From the NCBI RefSeq assembly GCF_020295405.1, contig NZ_JADEYP010000014.1, positions 35,955 to 99,954 on the forward strand: a DNA stretch of 64,000 bases, in the 5' to 3' direction. This DNA is from Sphingobacterium bovistauri. Lineage in GTDB: Bacteria > Bacteroidota > Bacteroidia > Sphingobacteriales > Sphingobacteriaceae. Positions 1-9,170 of the stretch are shown here, piece by piece. The position numbers were made by a program, and so were the translations under genes. Under the pieces are notes generated by a model that did no database searches, had not been told where the DNA came from, and saw nothing but the letters and a program-made list of their open reading frames with translations. Each line of letters starts with the position of its first letter. Positions within the stretch are counted from its first letter, which is position 1.

Positions 1-1
1 A

Positions 2-1732
2 AGAATTACATTTCGAGGTGCTGAACAGTACTTAGAAAATTTACAAGAATTATTATATAACAATAGTTTCAATCCAGTTGAAAATCCAGTTGACGAGACG
101 GGTAGGATTTTGGAGAACTTGAATAGTATTAAAGATGTATTGAATACTTCGCACAATGGCTTGTTTGTCGAATTAGTCGAAGATTTGATCAGAAAAGTAA
201 ATACTTTCGGTTGTTACTTCACAACATTAGATATCCGTCAAGACAGTTCGATTCTTCGCAATACAATTAGTTATTTGGTAGATAATTTCGATGGAAAAAC
301 AGGATTAGACGTTTCTGATTTGGAGGCCTCGGAAGATAACAAACAAAAAGCTTTCAAATTCAATGAAGAGCAGTTGGAGTTTTCTGATAAGGCAGATCCA
401 TTGATACAGGATACTTTGGGGGTAATTCGTTTGCTCAAAAATATTCAAGCGTCAGGTTCTGAGCGAGCGGCGCAACGTTTTATAATTTCGAATTGCCAAC
501 AAGCTTCTGATATATTAGGTTTGATGCAATTGTTTTTGTGGCAAGGGTGGAAGAAGGAGTCTTTGACAATTGATTTTGTGCCATTGTTTGAGACCGTAGA
601 TGATTTGTCAAGAGCGCGTGTTGTGATGGAATCATTATATACAAATGATGTATATGCTAAACATCTAAAGCGTCGTGGTAATAAGCAAACTATCATGTTG
701 GGATTCTCAGATAGTACAAAGGACGGCGGTTATTTAATGGCTAACTGGTCAATCTATAAAGCTAAAATTGAATTAACAGCCTTGGCACGTGAGTATAATG
801 TGGATTTGGTTTTCTTTGATGGTCGTGGTGGACCGCCAGCACGCGGAGGTGGTAAGACACAAAGATTCTACGCAGCTATGGGGGGAGAGATTGAAAATAA
901 ACACATTCAATTGACTATACAGGGTCAAACAATTAGTAGTCAATACGGTTCGTTGGATACAGCACAATATAATATTGAGCAATTATTACATGCGGGATTA
1001 ATTTCTGAAATCAAGCAAAATAATAGCGATACATTAACAGATAAGCAGAAAAATGTAATAGACGATATGGCTGCTGAAAGTCATCGTAAATTTTTATCTC
1101 TGCGCAATCATCCACAGTTTCTCAAGTATTTGGAGAAATTAAGTCCTTTGAAAGCTCTGTCATCTATTAATATTAGTAGTAGACCTGTAAAGCGTAATTC
1201 AGATAAAGAACTTAGATTGCAAGATTTGCGTGCTATATCATTTGTAACTTCATGGAGTCAATTAAAGCAAAATATTCCTGGATTCTTTGGTGTAGGGAGT
1301 GCAATGCAGTGGGCAGAAGAAAATAATTTGTGGTCTTATGTGAAGAATTTATATCAAAATTCAGGCTTCTTTAATACGTTGATAGATAATTGTATGATGT
1401 CTATGACAAAGTCGAATTTTGATATCACCGCTTATATGAAAGATGATAAGGAGTTTGGAGAATTTTGGACGATGTTGCATGAAGAGTACGAAAAGACAAA
1501 AGCCTATTTGTTGAAGTTAAGTAATTCTAATGTTTTAATGGAAAACTATCCAGTGGAAAGAGCTTCTATATTGGAAAGAGAGAAGATTATCTTGCCACTT
1601 CTTATAATTCAACATTATGCAATTCGAACTATTGATACGAATAAATTGTCCAATGAACAGCAAGAAGTGTATCGTAAAATAATTGGACGTACGATTTATG
1701 GCGTTGTTAATGCAGGTCGTAATTTAGCATAA
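2..1732 (+). CDS. ppc: Phosphoenolpyruvate carboxylase, 5'-truncated by window edge
   Basis: Carboxylates phosphoenolpyruvate with bicarbonate to oxaloacetate, the anaplerotic entry to the TCA cycle. The frame is open from base 2 with no stop, so the TTG at 110 is not the start and the gene begins left of the window; about 576 C-terminal residues are present of the roughly 860 usual in Bacteroidota. Two family signatures are visible: GFSDSTKDGG (about 700-730) and the glycine/arginine-rich catalytic loop DGRGGPPARGGG (about 820-855), followed by QGQTISSQYGS. The C-terminus ends with the family pattern GRTIYGVVNAGRNLA (family PEPCs end in ...TGxxxGxxNTG). Identification is firm; only the missing N-terminal third cannot be judged. 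Confidence 0.95.
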   Translation, partial: RITFRGAEQYLENLQELLYNNSFNPVENPVDETGRILENLNSIKDVLNTSHNGLFVELVEDLIRKVNTFGCYFTTLDIRQDSSILRNTISYLVDNFDGKTGLDVSDLEASEDNKQKAFKFNEEQLEFSDKADPLIQDTLGVIRLLKNIQASGSERAAQRFIISNCQQASDILGLMQLFLWQGWKKESLTIDFVPLFETVDDLSRARVVMESLYTNDVYAKHLKRRGNKQTIMLGFSDSTKDGGYLMANWSIYKAKIELTALAREYNVDLVFFDGRGGPPARGGGKTQRFYAAMGGEIENKHIQLTIQGQTISSQYGSLDTAQYNIEQLLHAGLISEIKQNNSDTLTDKQKNVIDDMAAESHRKFLSLRNHPQFLKYLEKLSPLKALSSINISSRPVKRNSDKELRLQDLRAISFVTSWSQLKQNIPGFFGVGSAMQWAEENNLWSYVKNLYQNSGFFNTLIDNCMMSMTKSNFDITAYMKDDKEFGEFWTMLHEEYEKTKAYLLKLSNSNVLMENYPVERASILEREKIILPLLIIQHYAIRTIDTNKLSNEQQEVYRKIIGRTIYGVVNAGRNLA

Positions 1733-1774
1733 TACTAAATCATAAAGTTTTAGGGACTTTGTAATATAATTTTA

Positions 1775-1782
1775 TATTTTTG
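1775..1782 (+). promoter_or_regulatory. -7 promoter element TATTTTTG
   Basis: Matches the Bacteroidota -7 consensus TAnnTTTG 21 bp before the lipoprotein start at 1804. No TTG is seen at the ideal 19-21 bp upstream, so only half of the promoter is supported. Confidence 0.35.
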
Positions 1783-1803
1783 TATTCGATAAATTGAATA
1801 GAA

Positions 1804-2361
1804 ATGAAATTTAATACTTTATTTGTTGCGGCGATTTGTGCAGGTTCGTTAATGACTTCATGTGTGCATGATACTGCAAAAGAAAATCAGTTGAAATTCA
1901 CTCATACATCTTTGGTTGATGGGGATGCATTTGCTTATATCCAAACTGTTGGTGAAACAGCTTTAGATGGTGTTAAGTATGCTGAATATGCTGAAAAATC
2001 AGGTGATGCTAAAGCAGTAGAAATTGCATCTCAGGTAAAAGCTTTTTATACACAATTATTACCAGAATTGGACTCATTATCAACTGTTAATAATGTTGAT
2101 TTTCCTATAAAAGGAATTCCTCAAGGGCATGGTGAGTCTGACACTACTGCTACAGTAGATTCTACAGCTCAAGTTGCTCATCAACATTTTGATTACGTTC
2201 ATCACGCGCAGCATGAGATCTCAGTAGTTAAAGACAAATTGAAGCGTATGACTCGTAATACGAATCAAGATGTTCAGAATTTTGGAAAAAAACAATTAGT
2301 CTTGGCTTCAGAGTTGTATACACAAATTGGTGGTAAAGAGGAAGCTCACGGTCATCATTAA
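1804..2361 (+). CDS. Small histidine-rich lipoprotein, DUF4142-like
   Basis: A 185-residue predicted lipoprotein: a basic start, a hydrophobic stretch and the lipobox LMTSC with Cys20 as lipidation site. The rest is mostly helical, with His residues in clusters (HQHFDYVHHAQHE and a C-terminal HGHH). The pattern recalls the ferritin-like DUF4142 family of small envelope proteins, but similarity by eye is weak. The His clusters could bind metal; that is inference. It is a single-gene unit with a -7 element upstream and a strong hairpin terminator downstream. No function can be assigned. Confidence 0.7.
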   Translation: MKFNTLFVAAICAGSLMTSCVHDTAKENQLKFTHTSLVDGDAFAYIQTVGETALDGVKYAEYAEKSGDAKAVEIASQVKAFYTQLLPELDSLSTVNNVDFPIKGIPQGHGESDTTATVDSTAQVAHQHFDYVHHAQHEISVVKDKLKRMTRNTNQDVQNFGKKQLVLASELYTQIGGKEEAHGHH

Positions 2362-2385
2362 TATTTAAGATATTTTATCATAACG

Positions 2386-2416
2386 AAAGGCGTCAAATTA
2401 CTTGACGCCTTTTTTT
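2386..2416 (+). terminator. Intrinsic terminator
   Basis: Perfect 11-bp stem AAAGGCGTCAA / TTGACGCCTTT with a 5-nt loop, running into seven T. It closes the lipoprotein gene. Confidence 0.85.
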
Positions 2417-2595
2417 ATTTTTCAAAATTTCATATTTCACACCCTTATATCATTTGTTTTGTTTTATTTTTATAAAAAACCAGCATTAAATATTAAAATT
2501 TCAATAAAAATGCAAAAATGTTATGATATTTGTTTTTTATAGCGTTATTTTGTGTTATTAAATAATTGATAATTAAATCAAAGAAAATATAAACT

Positions 2596-4284
2596 ATGTG
2601 TGGTATCATTGGAGCATTTGAATTAGTACAAGAGGAGTCTGCGATTAGACCCCAAGTGTTAGAGATGTCAAAACGTATTCGTCACCGCGGACCAGATTGG
2701 TCAGGTATCTTTAGCTCATCAAAAGCTATCTTGGCACACGAACGTTTGGCTATTGTAGATCCAAAATCTGGAAGTCAACCTTTGTTTAGCCCTGATGGGA
2801 AAGTTGTGTTAGCTGTGAATGGTGAAATTTATAACCATCAAGAATTAAGAAATTCATTACCACATTATAATTTTGCAACGAATTCAGATTCTGAGGTTGT
2901 ATTGGCATTATATTTAGAAAACGGTCCAAGTTTTGTTGAAGATTTAAACGGTATTTTTGGATTTGCATTGTATGACTCGAGAGAAGATTCTTTCTTTATA
3001 GCACGAGATCATATGGGGATTATTCCTTTGTACTATGGTCTTGATGAAGCAGGTCAGTTTTTTGTTTCTTCCGAACTGAAATCATTAGAAGGATTTTGTT
3101 CTACTATTGAGCAATTCCCTCCGGGACATTATATCTATAGCAAAGAAGGTCTAGAACCTAAAAAGTGGTATTCGCGTGAGTGGGAATCATATGATACTGT
3201 TAAAGATAATGTGACAAGTATTGATGATTTACGTGATGCTTTAGAGGCAGCCGTGCATCGCCAATTGATGTCTGATGTTCCTTATGGTGTATTATTATCA
3301 GGAGGCCTTGATTCTTCAGTAATTGCTGCTGTAACTAAAAAATTTGCATCAAAGCGTATTGAATCAGGTGATCAAGAAGAAGCATGGTATCCACAATTAC
3401 ATTCTTTTGCAGTAGGACTAAAAGGTGCTCCAGATTTAATAGCTGCTCAAAAAGCTGCCGATCATATTGGTACGATCCATCATGAAGTAAATTTCACTAT
3501 TCAAGAAGGTTTAGATGCTATTCGTGATGTGATTTATCATCTAGAAACCTATGATGTTACGACTATTAGAGCGTCTACACCTATGTACTTGTTGGCTCGT
3601 GTTATCAAATCTATGGGGATTAAAATGGTGTTATCTGGTGAAGGTTCTGATGAGTTGTTTGGTGGTTACTTATATTTTCATAAGGCTCCAAATCCTCAAG
3701 AGTTTCATGAAGAGACTGTTCGTAAACTGAAAAAATTATACTTGTATGATTGTTTACGTGCAAATAAATCGTTAGCAGCATGGGGAGTAGAGGGACGTGT
3801 TCCGTTCTTGGACAAAGAATTTATGGATATAGCTATGCGATTGAATCCTGCTGACAAGATGATTAAAGATGGTCGCATGGAGAAATGGGTTGTTCGTAAA
3901 TCCTTTGAAGATTACTTGCCAGAAAGTATTGCTTGGCGTCAAAAGGAGCAATTCTCGGATGGGGTGGGATATAGCTGGATTGATACATTGAAGGAGCAAG
4001 CTGAAACAAAAGTTACAGATGTAGAATTTGAAACTGCAGCAACAAGATTCCCAATCAATACGCCCAAAAATAAGGAAGAATATTATTACCGTTCGATATT
4101 TGAATCACATTTTCCGTCAGAAGCAGCAGCTAAAACAGTTCCTTCAGTGAAATCTGTAGCTTGTAGTACACCAGAAGCTTTGTTGTGGGATGCTTCATTC
4201 CAAAACTTAAATGATCCTTCAGGTAGAGCGGTCGCTAGCGTACATAATGAGAGTTATGATAAAGTAAAAGAAGAGGTAAATTAG
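2596..4284 (+). CDS. asnB: Asparagine synthase B (glutamine-hydrolysing)
   Basis: Makes asparagine from aspartate, glutamine and ATP in the cytoplasm. The protein starts MCGIIGAFE, so removal of Met exposes the class II amidotransferase nucleophile Cys2. The N-terminal glutaminase domain spans about residues 2-200, with RHRGPDWSG and NGEIYNH; the synthetase domain follows with the pyrophosphate loop LLSGGLDSS (about 233-241) and SGEGSDELFGGY (about 346). At 562 residues it matches E. coli AsnB (554). The ATG at 2596 is fixed by the need for Cys2. It lies directly upstream of tRNA-Asn; no terminator is visible between the two, but the tRNA has its own promoter. Confidence 0.96.
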   Translation: MCGIIGAFELVQEESAIRPQVLEMSKRIRHRGPDWSGIFSSSKAILAHERLAIVDPKSGSQPLFSPDGKVVLAVNGEIYNHQELRNSLPHYNFATNSDSEVVLALYLENGPSFVEDLNGIFGFALYDSREDSFFIARDHMGIIPLYYGLDEAGQFFVSSELKSLEGFCSTIEQFPPGHYIYSKEGLEPKKWYSREWESYDTVKDNVTSIDDLRDALEAAVHRQLMSDVPYGVLLSGGLDSSVIAAVTKKFASKRIESGDQEEAWYPQLHSFAVGLKGAPDLIAAQKAADHIGTIHHEVNFTIQEGLDAIRDVIYHLETYDVTTIRASTPMYLLARVIKSMGIKMVLSGEGSDELFGGYLYFHKAPNPQEFHEETVRKLKKLYLYDCLRANKSLAAWGVEGRVPFLDKEFMDIAMRLNPADKMIKDGRMEKWVVRKSFEDYLPESIAWRQKEQFSDGVGYSWIDTLKEQAETKVTDVEFETAATRFPINTPKNKEEYYYRSIFESHFPSEAAAKTVPSVKSVACSTPEALLWDASFQNLNDPSGRAVASVHNESYDKVKEEVN

Positions 4285-4345
4285 GTAAGATATAACTATT
4301 AGTAAGGGAGTCTAAACAGTTGCAAAGAAAATTTTAAAATACTTT

Positions 4346-4375
4346 TTGAATCATTATTATTAAGTATTATCTTTG
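4346..4375 (+). promoter_or_regulatory. Promoter of tRNA-Asn
   Basis: TTG at 4346-4348, 19 bp, then TATCTTTG at 4368-4375: a full match to the Bacteroidota housekeeping promoter (TTG ... TAnnTTTG). The start would fall near 4381, about 26 nt before the mature tRNA. Confidence 0.75.
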
Positions 4376-4406
4376 TGCCGTCAGCAGGGAAACCTACTAA
4401 TATGAT

Positions 4407-4480
4407 TCCTGAATAGCTCAGTTGGTTAGAGCATCTGACTGTTAATCAGAGGGTCGCTGGTTCGAGCCCAGCTTCAGGAG
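4407..4480 (+). tRNA. tRNA-Asn (anticodon GTT)
   Basis: A 74-nt cloverleaf. The acceptor stem is TCCTGAA / TTCAGGA with discriminator G4480; the D arm contains AGCTCAGTTGGTTAGAGC; the anticodon loop CTGTTAA carries GTT; the T arm contains GGTTCGAGCC. CCA is not encoded. It has its own promoter and terminator and follows asnB, so the enzyme making asparagine and the tRNA carrying it are neighbours. Confidence 0.96.
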
Positions 4481-4489
4481 CAAAATTTA

Positions 4490-4514
4490 AACCGGCTTAA
4501 AGGCCGGTTTTTTT
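4490..4514 (+). terminator. Intrinsic terminator after tRNA-Asn
   Basis: Perfect stem AACCGGC / GCCGGTT, 6-nt loop, then a run of seven T starting inside the 3' arm. It ends 25 bp before the PfkB kinase start. Confidence 0.85.
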
Positions 4515-4539
4515 ATTTGAACTTAGCTTAAGTAATAAA

Positions 4540-5451
4540 ATGAGTTTAGTTATTGTTGGTACTGTAGCTTTTGATGCTATTGAAACACCATTTGGAAAGA
4601 CGGACAAGATAGTAGGTGGTGCTGCGACATTTGCTGGCTTCTCAGCTTCTTACCTTTACGATAATGTGAAATTAGTAAGTGTTATTGGTGAAGATTTTGT
4701 TGATAATATAAATGTTATTACATCTCGAGGTATTAATGTAGAGGGTGTGGAGATGGTAAAAGGGGCGAAATCGTTTTTTTGGTCAGGAAAATATCACAAT
4801 GATATGAATAGTCGAGATACATTAGTGACTGAGCTTAATGTATTGGCTGATTTCGATCCGAAGATTCCTTCTTCATACCAAGATTGTGAATATTTATTGT
4901 TGGGTAATTTAACTCCACAAATTCAATTAGACACATTAAATCGTTTAGAAAAACAACCAAAGTTAGTCGTATTAGACACGATGAATTTTTGGATGGATGT
5001 AGCACTTGATGATTTAAAAAAGGTTTTGAAGAGGGTTGATGTATTGACAATCAATGACTCGGAAGCTCGTCAATTATCCGGGGAATATTCTTTGGTGAAA
5101 GCAGCAAAGAAAATCTTAGCAATGGGTCCAAAGTATTTGATTATCAAAAAAGGTGAACATGGGGCATTACTTTTTGGAGAAGATCAAATTTTTTCAGCAC
5201 CAGCGTTGCCATTAGCTGAAGTTTTTGATCCGACGGGAGCTGGTGATACTTTTGCAGGAGGTTTTATTGGGTATTTGGCTAAGGTTAAGACTGTTAATTT
5301 CAATAATATGAAAAATGCTATCATATATGGATCAGCAATGGCATCATTTTGTGTAGAGAAATTTGGAACCGAGCGATTGCAGAATTTGACAAATGAAGAG
5401 ATTTCGACACGTTTGCAACAGTTTGTATCGTTAGCAAAATTTGATATATAG
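4540..5451 (+). CDS. PfkB-family (ribokinase-like) sugar kinase
   Basis: A 303-residue ATP-dependent kinase of the PfkB fold. The C-terminal family signature DPTGAGDTFAGGF (about residues 229-241) holds the anion hole and catalytic Asp. The N-terminal signature GGAATFAGFSAS (about 27-38) is also present. The substrate (a sugar or nucleoside) cannot be read from the sequence. It stands alone between the tRNA-Asn terminator and a convergent terminator. The ATG at 4540 is the natural start, with the beta strand SLVIVGTVAFDA right behind it. Confidence 0.85.
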   Translation: MSLVIVGTVAFDAIETPFGKTDKIVGGAATFAGFSASYLYDNVKLVSVIGEDFVDNINVITSRGINVEGVEMVKGAKSFFWSGKYHNDMNSRDTLVTELNVLADFDPKIPSSYQDCEYLLLGNLTPQIQLDTLNRLEKQPKLVVLDTMNFWMDVALDDLKKVLKRVDVLTINDSEARQLSGEYSLVKAAKKILAMGPKYLIIKKGEHGALLFGEDQIFSAPALPLAEVFDPTGAGDTFAGGFIGYLAKVKTVNFNNMKNAIIYGSAMASFCVEKFGTERLQNLTNEEISTRLQQFVSLAKFDI

Positions 5452-5472
5452 ATTACAATAAATTATAAATTT

Positions 5473-5507
5473 AAATAGGGAAAATGGTTAAGCCATTTTC
5501 CCTATTT
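5473..5507. terminator. Bidirectional terminator
   Basis: Perfect 15-bp stem AAATAGGGAAAATGG / CCATTTTCCCTATTT with loop TTAAG. It separates the convergent kinase (+) and cytochrome b5-like gene (-). The minus-strand gene stops inside the loop (5488), so its last codons are part of the terminator stem. Confidence 0.8.
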
Positions 5508-5730
5508 TATTGAATTTTTGGAATACAGATGCTGAGTGAGGGGCGTCTTTTAGTTCTTCTGTCAGATCTTGACCTGCCCAATGTTCATAATGCATACCTT
5601 TTTTCCAGAGTCGACTAGAGGTTACATCATAAATGTAGCCATTATATCCTACCCATATTTCAGGTTTATCCTGCCCATTTCTTAATGCTAGCTGAGATTT
5701 GGTATATACATTCAAATTTTCATCACTCAT
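5488..5730 (-). CDS. Cytochrome b5-like heme/steroid-binding domain protein
   Basis: An 80-residue single-domain protein with no signal peptide. It matches the short cytochrome b5-like fold: the strand pattern EIWVGYNGYIYDVTSS, then LWKKGMHYEHWAGQDLTEEL and APHSASVF. His47, His50 and His65 are candidate heme ligands. In this family the domain binds heme or an organic ligand, with unknown role in bacteria. It lies 24 bp behind the ECF sigma factor and is probably co-transcribed with it. Confidence 0.8.
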   Translation of the reverse strand: MSDENLNVYTKSQLALRNGQDKPEIWVGYNGYIYDVTSSRLWKKGMHYEHWAGQDLTEELKDAPHSASVFQKFNKIGKMA

Positions 5731-5754
5731 AACGCAAATCTACCAAACAAATTT

Positions 5755-6258
5755 TTATTTGTAGGTGGATAGAGTTTTTTTCATTGTTTTTCTGGCAACA
5801 TGTATTCTCGTTTTTACAGTTCCAATTGGGATATTTAAATGCTCAGATATTTCATGATATTTATATCCCTCAAAATACATGGTAAATGGGGTGTAGTAAT
5901 CTTCTGCTAATGAGGATAGTGCGGAATTGATGTCCTCTAAAACAAATTTGTTTTCGCCTTGATTCTTTGTTGCGGAATGAACAAGATTTACGTGCGATAT
6001 TTCTTCTTCTTTGGTTATAAAACTATTTGACTTAGTAATCCGTCTATAGTTATTGATGAAAGTGTTCTTCATGATTGTATACAACCATCCTTTGAGATTT
6101 GTTCCATCTCTGAAGTTTTTGAAGTAAGTAACAGCCTTTAGGAGTGTGTCCTGAACCAAATCGTTTGCATCGTCTTGGTCTTTAGTAAAATTACGTGCAT
6201 AAGATTTTAATGAGTCCGACTGTTCAACGACTAATGTATTAAATTCAAATCTGTTCAT
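5755..6258 (-). CDS. ECF-type RNA polymerase sigma factor
   Basis: 167 residues with the two ECF domains: region 2 (about 8-75, with DQDDANDLVQDTLLKA and NLKGWLYTIMKNTFIN) and region 4 (about 110-160, helix-turn-helix YKYHEISEHLNIPIGTVKTR). It directs RNA polymerase to a dedicated promoter set. No anti-sigma factor is adjacent; downstream on the same strand is only the cytochrome b5-like gene. The target genes cannot be inferred from this window. Confidence 0.93.
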   Translation of the reverse strand: MNRFEFNTLVVEQSDSLKSYARNFTKDQDDANDLVQDTLLKAVTYFKNFRDGTNLKGWLYTIMKNTFINNYRRITKSNSFITKEEEISHVNLVHSATKNQGENKFVLEDINSALSSLAEDYYTPFTMYFEGYKYHEISEHLNIPIGTVKTRIHVARKTMKKTLSTYK

Positions 6259-6462
6259 AGCTTTGTGTTTGTAATGAATAAATTAGTAGTTTATACTACG
6301 GTTAACTAAATATACACAAAGACTATGCTAAAATTTTATTGGCAAAGATTAAATTTTTGTTATGTAAAAATAAATATTAACTAAAATTAAGTTTAAACGA
6401 CTTTAAACCAAATTTTTTAATTTTAAAGTTTTTGAAGTTTTTAAGAATTGTGGAAAACTTTT

Positions 6463-7479
6463 TTACAAAATATTAACTTCTCTTTCTAGTTCTATGCCGA
6501 ATTTTTTCAAAACAGAGTCAATTATTTCTTGTGATATCTGGAAAATTTCTTTTCCAGTAGCATTTCCTTTATTTGTTATTACTAATGCTTGGTTTTTCCA
6601 AATGGCCACTTCGCCAATTTCTTTGCCTTTCCAGCCACATTGCTCTATTAACCATCCTGCGGCTACTTTGCTGCATTGCTCATCAATGGTATAGGAAATA
6701 ATAGTTGGAAATAACTGTTTTAATGACTCTAGTTGAGAATTACTTATGATTGGATTTTTGAAAAAACTACCCGCATTACCGATCATACTAGGGTCTGGTA
6801 GTTTTTCGACACGGATAAAAGACACTACTTCGGCAACATCTTTAATAGAAGGTGTTTGAATATTACGTTTGGTTAATTCTAATTCAATGGCTCCGTAAGA
6901 TGTATTTCTTTTAGTATGAAGATTCAGTTTATATGTGACTGATACTATAATGTATCTACCTTTGTATTTGCTTTTAAAAATACTATCTCTATAGGAGAAT
7001 CCACAGTCATGGTTGCTAAAGGTTTTAAATTCGCCTGTCAGTGTGTCAAAAGCTCTACATGTATACATCACATCCATTAGTTCTGTACCATAAGCTCCAA
7101 TATTTTGAATAGGAGAGGCTCCCACAGTGCCGGGTATCAATGCCATATTTTCTAATCCTGGAAAATCATGATTTACAGCATACCATACGAAGTCATTCCA
7201 AACTTCACCAGCAGCAGCGGTAAGAAAGATGTTAGAACCTTCTATGAAATGTTGAATACCTTTATTTGATATTTTGATAATAGTTCCATCAAAATTCTTT
7301 GTGAAAAGAATATTGCTCCCACCTCCGATTACAAAAAAACGATCCTTAAATATTCCTGCCTTGAATAAATCAATTAATTTCTTTTCGTCTTGAATATCTA
7401 TAAATTGGGTGGCTGATGACTGTACTCTAAAGGTATTGAAGTCTTTTAAAAATATATTTCTCTGAATTTCCACTAGCAT
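6463..7479 (-). CDS. murB: UDP-N-acetylmuramate dehydrogenase (MurB)
   Basis: Reduces UDP-GlcNAc-enolpyruvate to UDP-N-acetylmuramate with NADPH and FAD, the second committed step of peptidoglycan synthesis. FAD-binding motifs GGGSNILF (about 52-59) and ALIPGTVGASPIQNIGAYG (about 112-130) are clear, and the catalytic serine sits in GNAGSFFKNP (about 233-242). At 338 residues it is the longer type I form like E. coli MurB (342). The 204 bp between this gene and the ECF sigma gene is AT-rich without recognisable features. Confidence 0.96.
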   Translation of the reverse strand: MLVEIQRNIFLKDFNTFRVQSSATQFIDIQDEKKLIDLFKAGIFKDRFFVIGGGSNILFTKNFDGTIIKISNKGIQHFIEGSNIFLTAAAGEVWNDFVWYAVNHDFPGLENMALIPGTVGASPIQNIGAYGTELMDVMYTCRAFDTLTGEFKTFSNHDCGFSYRDSIFKSKYKGRYIIVSVTYKLNLHTKRNTSYGAIELELTKRNIQTPSIKDVAEVVSFIRVEKLPDPSMIGNAGSFFKNPIISNSQLESLKQLFPTIISYTIDEQCSKVAAGWLIEQCGWKGKEIGEVAIWKNQALVITNKGNATGKEIFQISQEIIDSVLKKFGIELEREVNIL

Positions 7480-7587
7480 TGATTTTGACTTTTTGAACGA
7501 TTTTAATGAATTAAAGTAGTATATTTATTTCATTTAATCGGTGTAAAGATAGCATAAGCCGATGAATACCTGAAAAAATATTGGAAT

Positions 7588-8196
7588 ATGGCAAATAACG
7601 CAGATGAGAAGAGAATAAGGATATTAGAAACAGCCAAAAGACGCTTTGCACATTATGGTATGGCAAAGACAACAATGGCTGAAATTGCGAAGGATTTGTC
7701 TTTTTCTAAAGCTTTATTATATTATTATTTTCCTGACAAAAACAGTTTGTATGCTGCCGTATTAGGGCATGTAATTGAGGAATGTCAAGTTTTGATTGAG
7801 GAATTAATTGCTAAATCAAAAAATGTACTGGAAGGAGTAAATATGGTGTTGGACGTGGGGATGGAGTTTAAAAAGAAGTATTTCTATTTATTAGAATATA
7901 CCATCTTAATGCGTAAGGAATTACCAGCAGAGTTAGATAAGTTGATCATAGATTCGTTTGAAAGTCAGCGTAAAACAATAGAGCAGGTATTTCAAATGGG
8001 TGTAGATTCTGGTGAATTAAAAAAGATTGACGTAGAAGATACAGCGCGCATTTTCGTGTTTAGTACATTAGGAATGCGTATGTCAGTACTCAAGGATTTT
8101 AAGAATGATTTTATTCCAGATAAATGTGAGTTTGACGAAATACTTGATATGCAGAAAAAGTTAGCTGAAATTTTTGTAAATGGATTGAAGGCTTAG
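7588..8196 (+). CDS. TetR-family transcriptional regulator
   Basis: 202 residues. The N-terminal helix-turn-helix (about 8-55) has the TetR pattern: RILETAKRRFAHYGMAKTTM, then AEIAKDLSFSKALLYYYFPDK. The C-terminal ligand-binding half is all-helical and unassigned. It is convergent with the YpdA-like reductase and their coding ends overlap by 4 bp. It could control the reductase/FUSC pair, but there is no direct evidence. Confidence 0.9.
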   Translation: MANNADEKRIRILETAKRRFAHYGMAKTTMAEIAKDLSFSKALLYYYFPDKNSLYAAVLGHVIEECQVLIEELIAKSKNVLEGVNMVLDVGMEFKKKYFYLLEYTILMRKELPAELDKLIIDSFESQRKTIEQVFQMGVDSGELKKIDVEDTARIFVFSTLGMRMSVLKDFKNDFIPDKCEFDEILDMQKKLAEIFVNGLKA

Positions 8197-9164
8197 CTTT
8201 TTGCTAAAATCGATTCCATAATCATTTTAGCGTGCACTCTAGAGTTTTCTATAAACCATAGATGTGTATTTAGTCCACCACATACAACCCCAGCTAGGTA
8301 TAAGCCCTTAATGTTCGTTTCCATGGTGTTGAGATCGTGTTCTGGAATCATATCGTCATCATCCGGTATGTTAATTTGAAATTTTTTGAGTAATTCAAAA
8401 TTAGGTCTATATCCAGTTAATGTTAATACAAAATCATTAGCAATGGTAATTTCGGTATTTTTTGTGCTTATAACGACCTTGTCTGACAGTATTTCTTTTA
8501 GTTGACTTTCAAAATAAACAGTAATTGATCCCTCGGCGATTCTATTCATAATATCAGGTCGGACCCAATATTTGACACGGTGACTAATATCTGTTCCGCG
8601 TATGACTAAAGTTACTTTTGCGCCTTTGCGATACGTCTCTAAGGCGGCATCAATAGAAGAATTGCTCGCACCCACTATGACCACATTTTGTCCCGCATAA
8701 TAATGTGGATCATTATAATAATGACTAACCTTTGGTAAATCTTCTCCTGGAATATTTAAGTATATAGGGATATCGTAAAATCCTGTCGCTACAATGATAT
8801 TTCTAGCTTTATATTGATTTTTGGATGTTTGGATATGAAATATTTCTCCCTGTTTCTGATATGATAAAACCTCTTCGAATAATTTCGTGTTTAGGTTAAA
8901 CTTATCGTGTACACGTCGGTAATATTCTAAAGCCTCAGCTCTTTTGGGCTTTGGATTAGTGGTGACAAAAGGTATTTCTTCAATCTCTAATCTTTCAGAT
9001 GAAGAGAAGAAAGTCATATTGGTAGGGTAGTTGTAAAGAGAGTTTACAAGACAACCCTTATCAACTATTAGATGTGAAAGATGATTGTTTTTAGCGGCTA
9101 TAGCACAGGCAATACCAATTGGTCCAGCACCAATTATCAAAACATCGTATACGGTGTGATCCAT
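8193..9164 (-). CDS. ypdA: YpdA-like NAD(P)H flavoprotein (putative bacillithiol disulfide reductase)
   Basis: 323 residues of the thioredoxin-reductase-like flavoprotein fold: FAD dinucleotide motif GAGPIGIACA (about 12-21), NAD(P)H motif GASNSSIDAALE (about 162) and a C-terminal FAD contact LAGVVCGG. There is no CxxC redox pair, as expected for YpdA rather than TrxB. YpdA is proposed to reduce bacillithiol disulfide with NADPH. It follows the FUSC gene by 6 bp, so the two are likely one transcript. Confidence 0.82.
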   Translation of the reverse strand: MDHTVYDVLIIGAGPIGIACAIAAKNNHLSHLIVDKGCLVNSLYNYPTNMTFFSSSERLEIEEIPFVTTNPKPKRAEALEYYRRVHDKFNLNTKLFEEVLSYQKQGEIFHIQTSKNQYKARNIIVATGFYDIPIYLNIPGEDLPKVSHYYNDPHYYAGQNVVIVGASNSSIDAALETYRKGAKVTLVIRGTDISHRVKYWVRPDIMNRIAEGSITVYFESQLKEILSDKVVISTKNTEITIANDFVLTLTGYRPNFELLKKFQINIPDDDDMIPEHDLNTMETNIKGLYLAGVVCGGLNTHLWFIENSRVHAKMIMESILAKS

Positions 9165-9170
9165 TTTAAA

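Noticed and set aside
4285..4406. T-box or tRNA-dependent control between asnB and tRNA-Asn
   Set aside because: No T-box sequence or specifier stem is visible, and the tRNA lies downstream of asnB with its own promoter.
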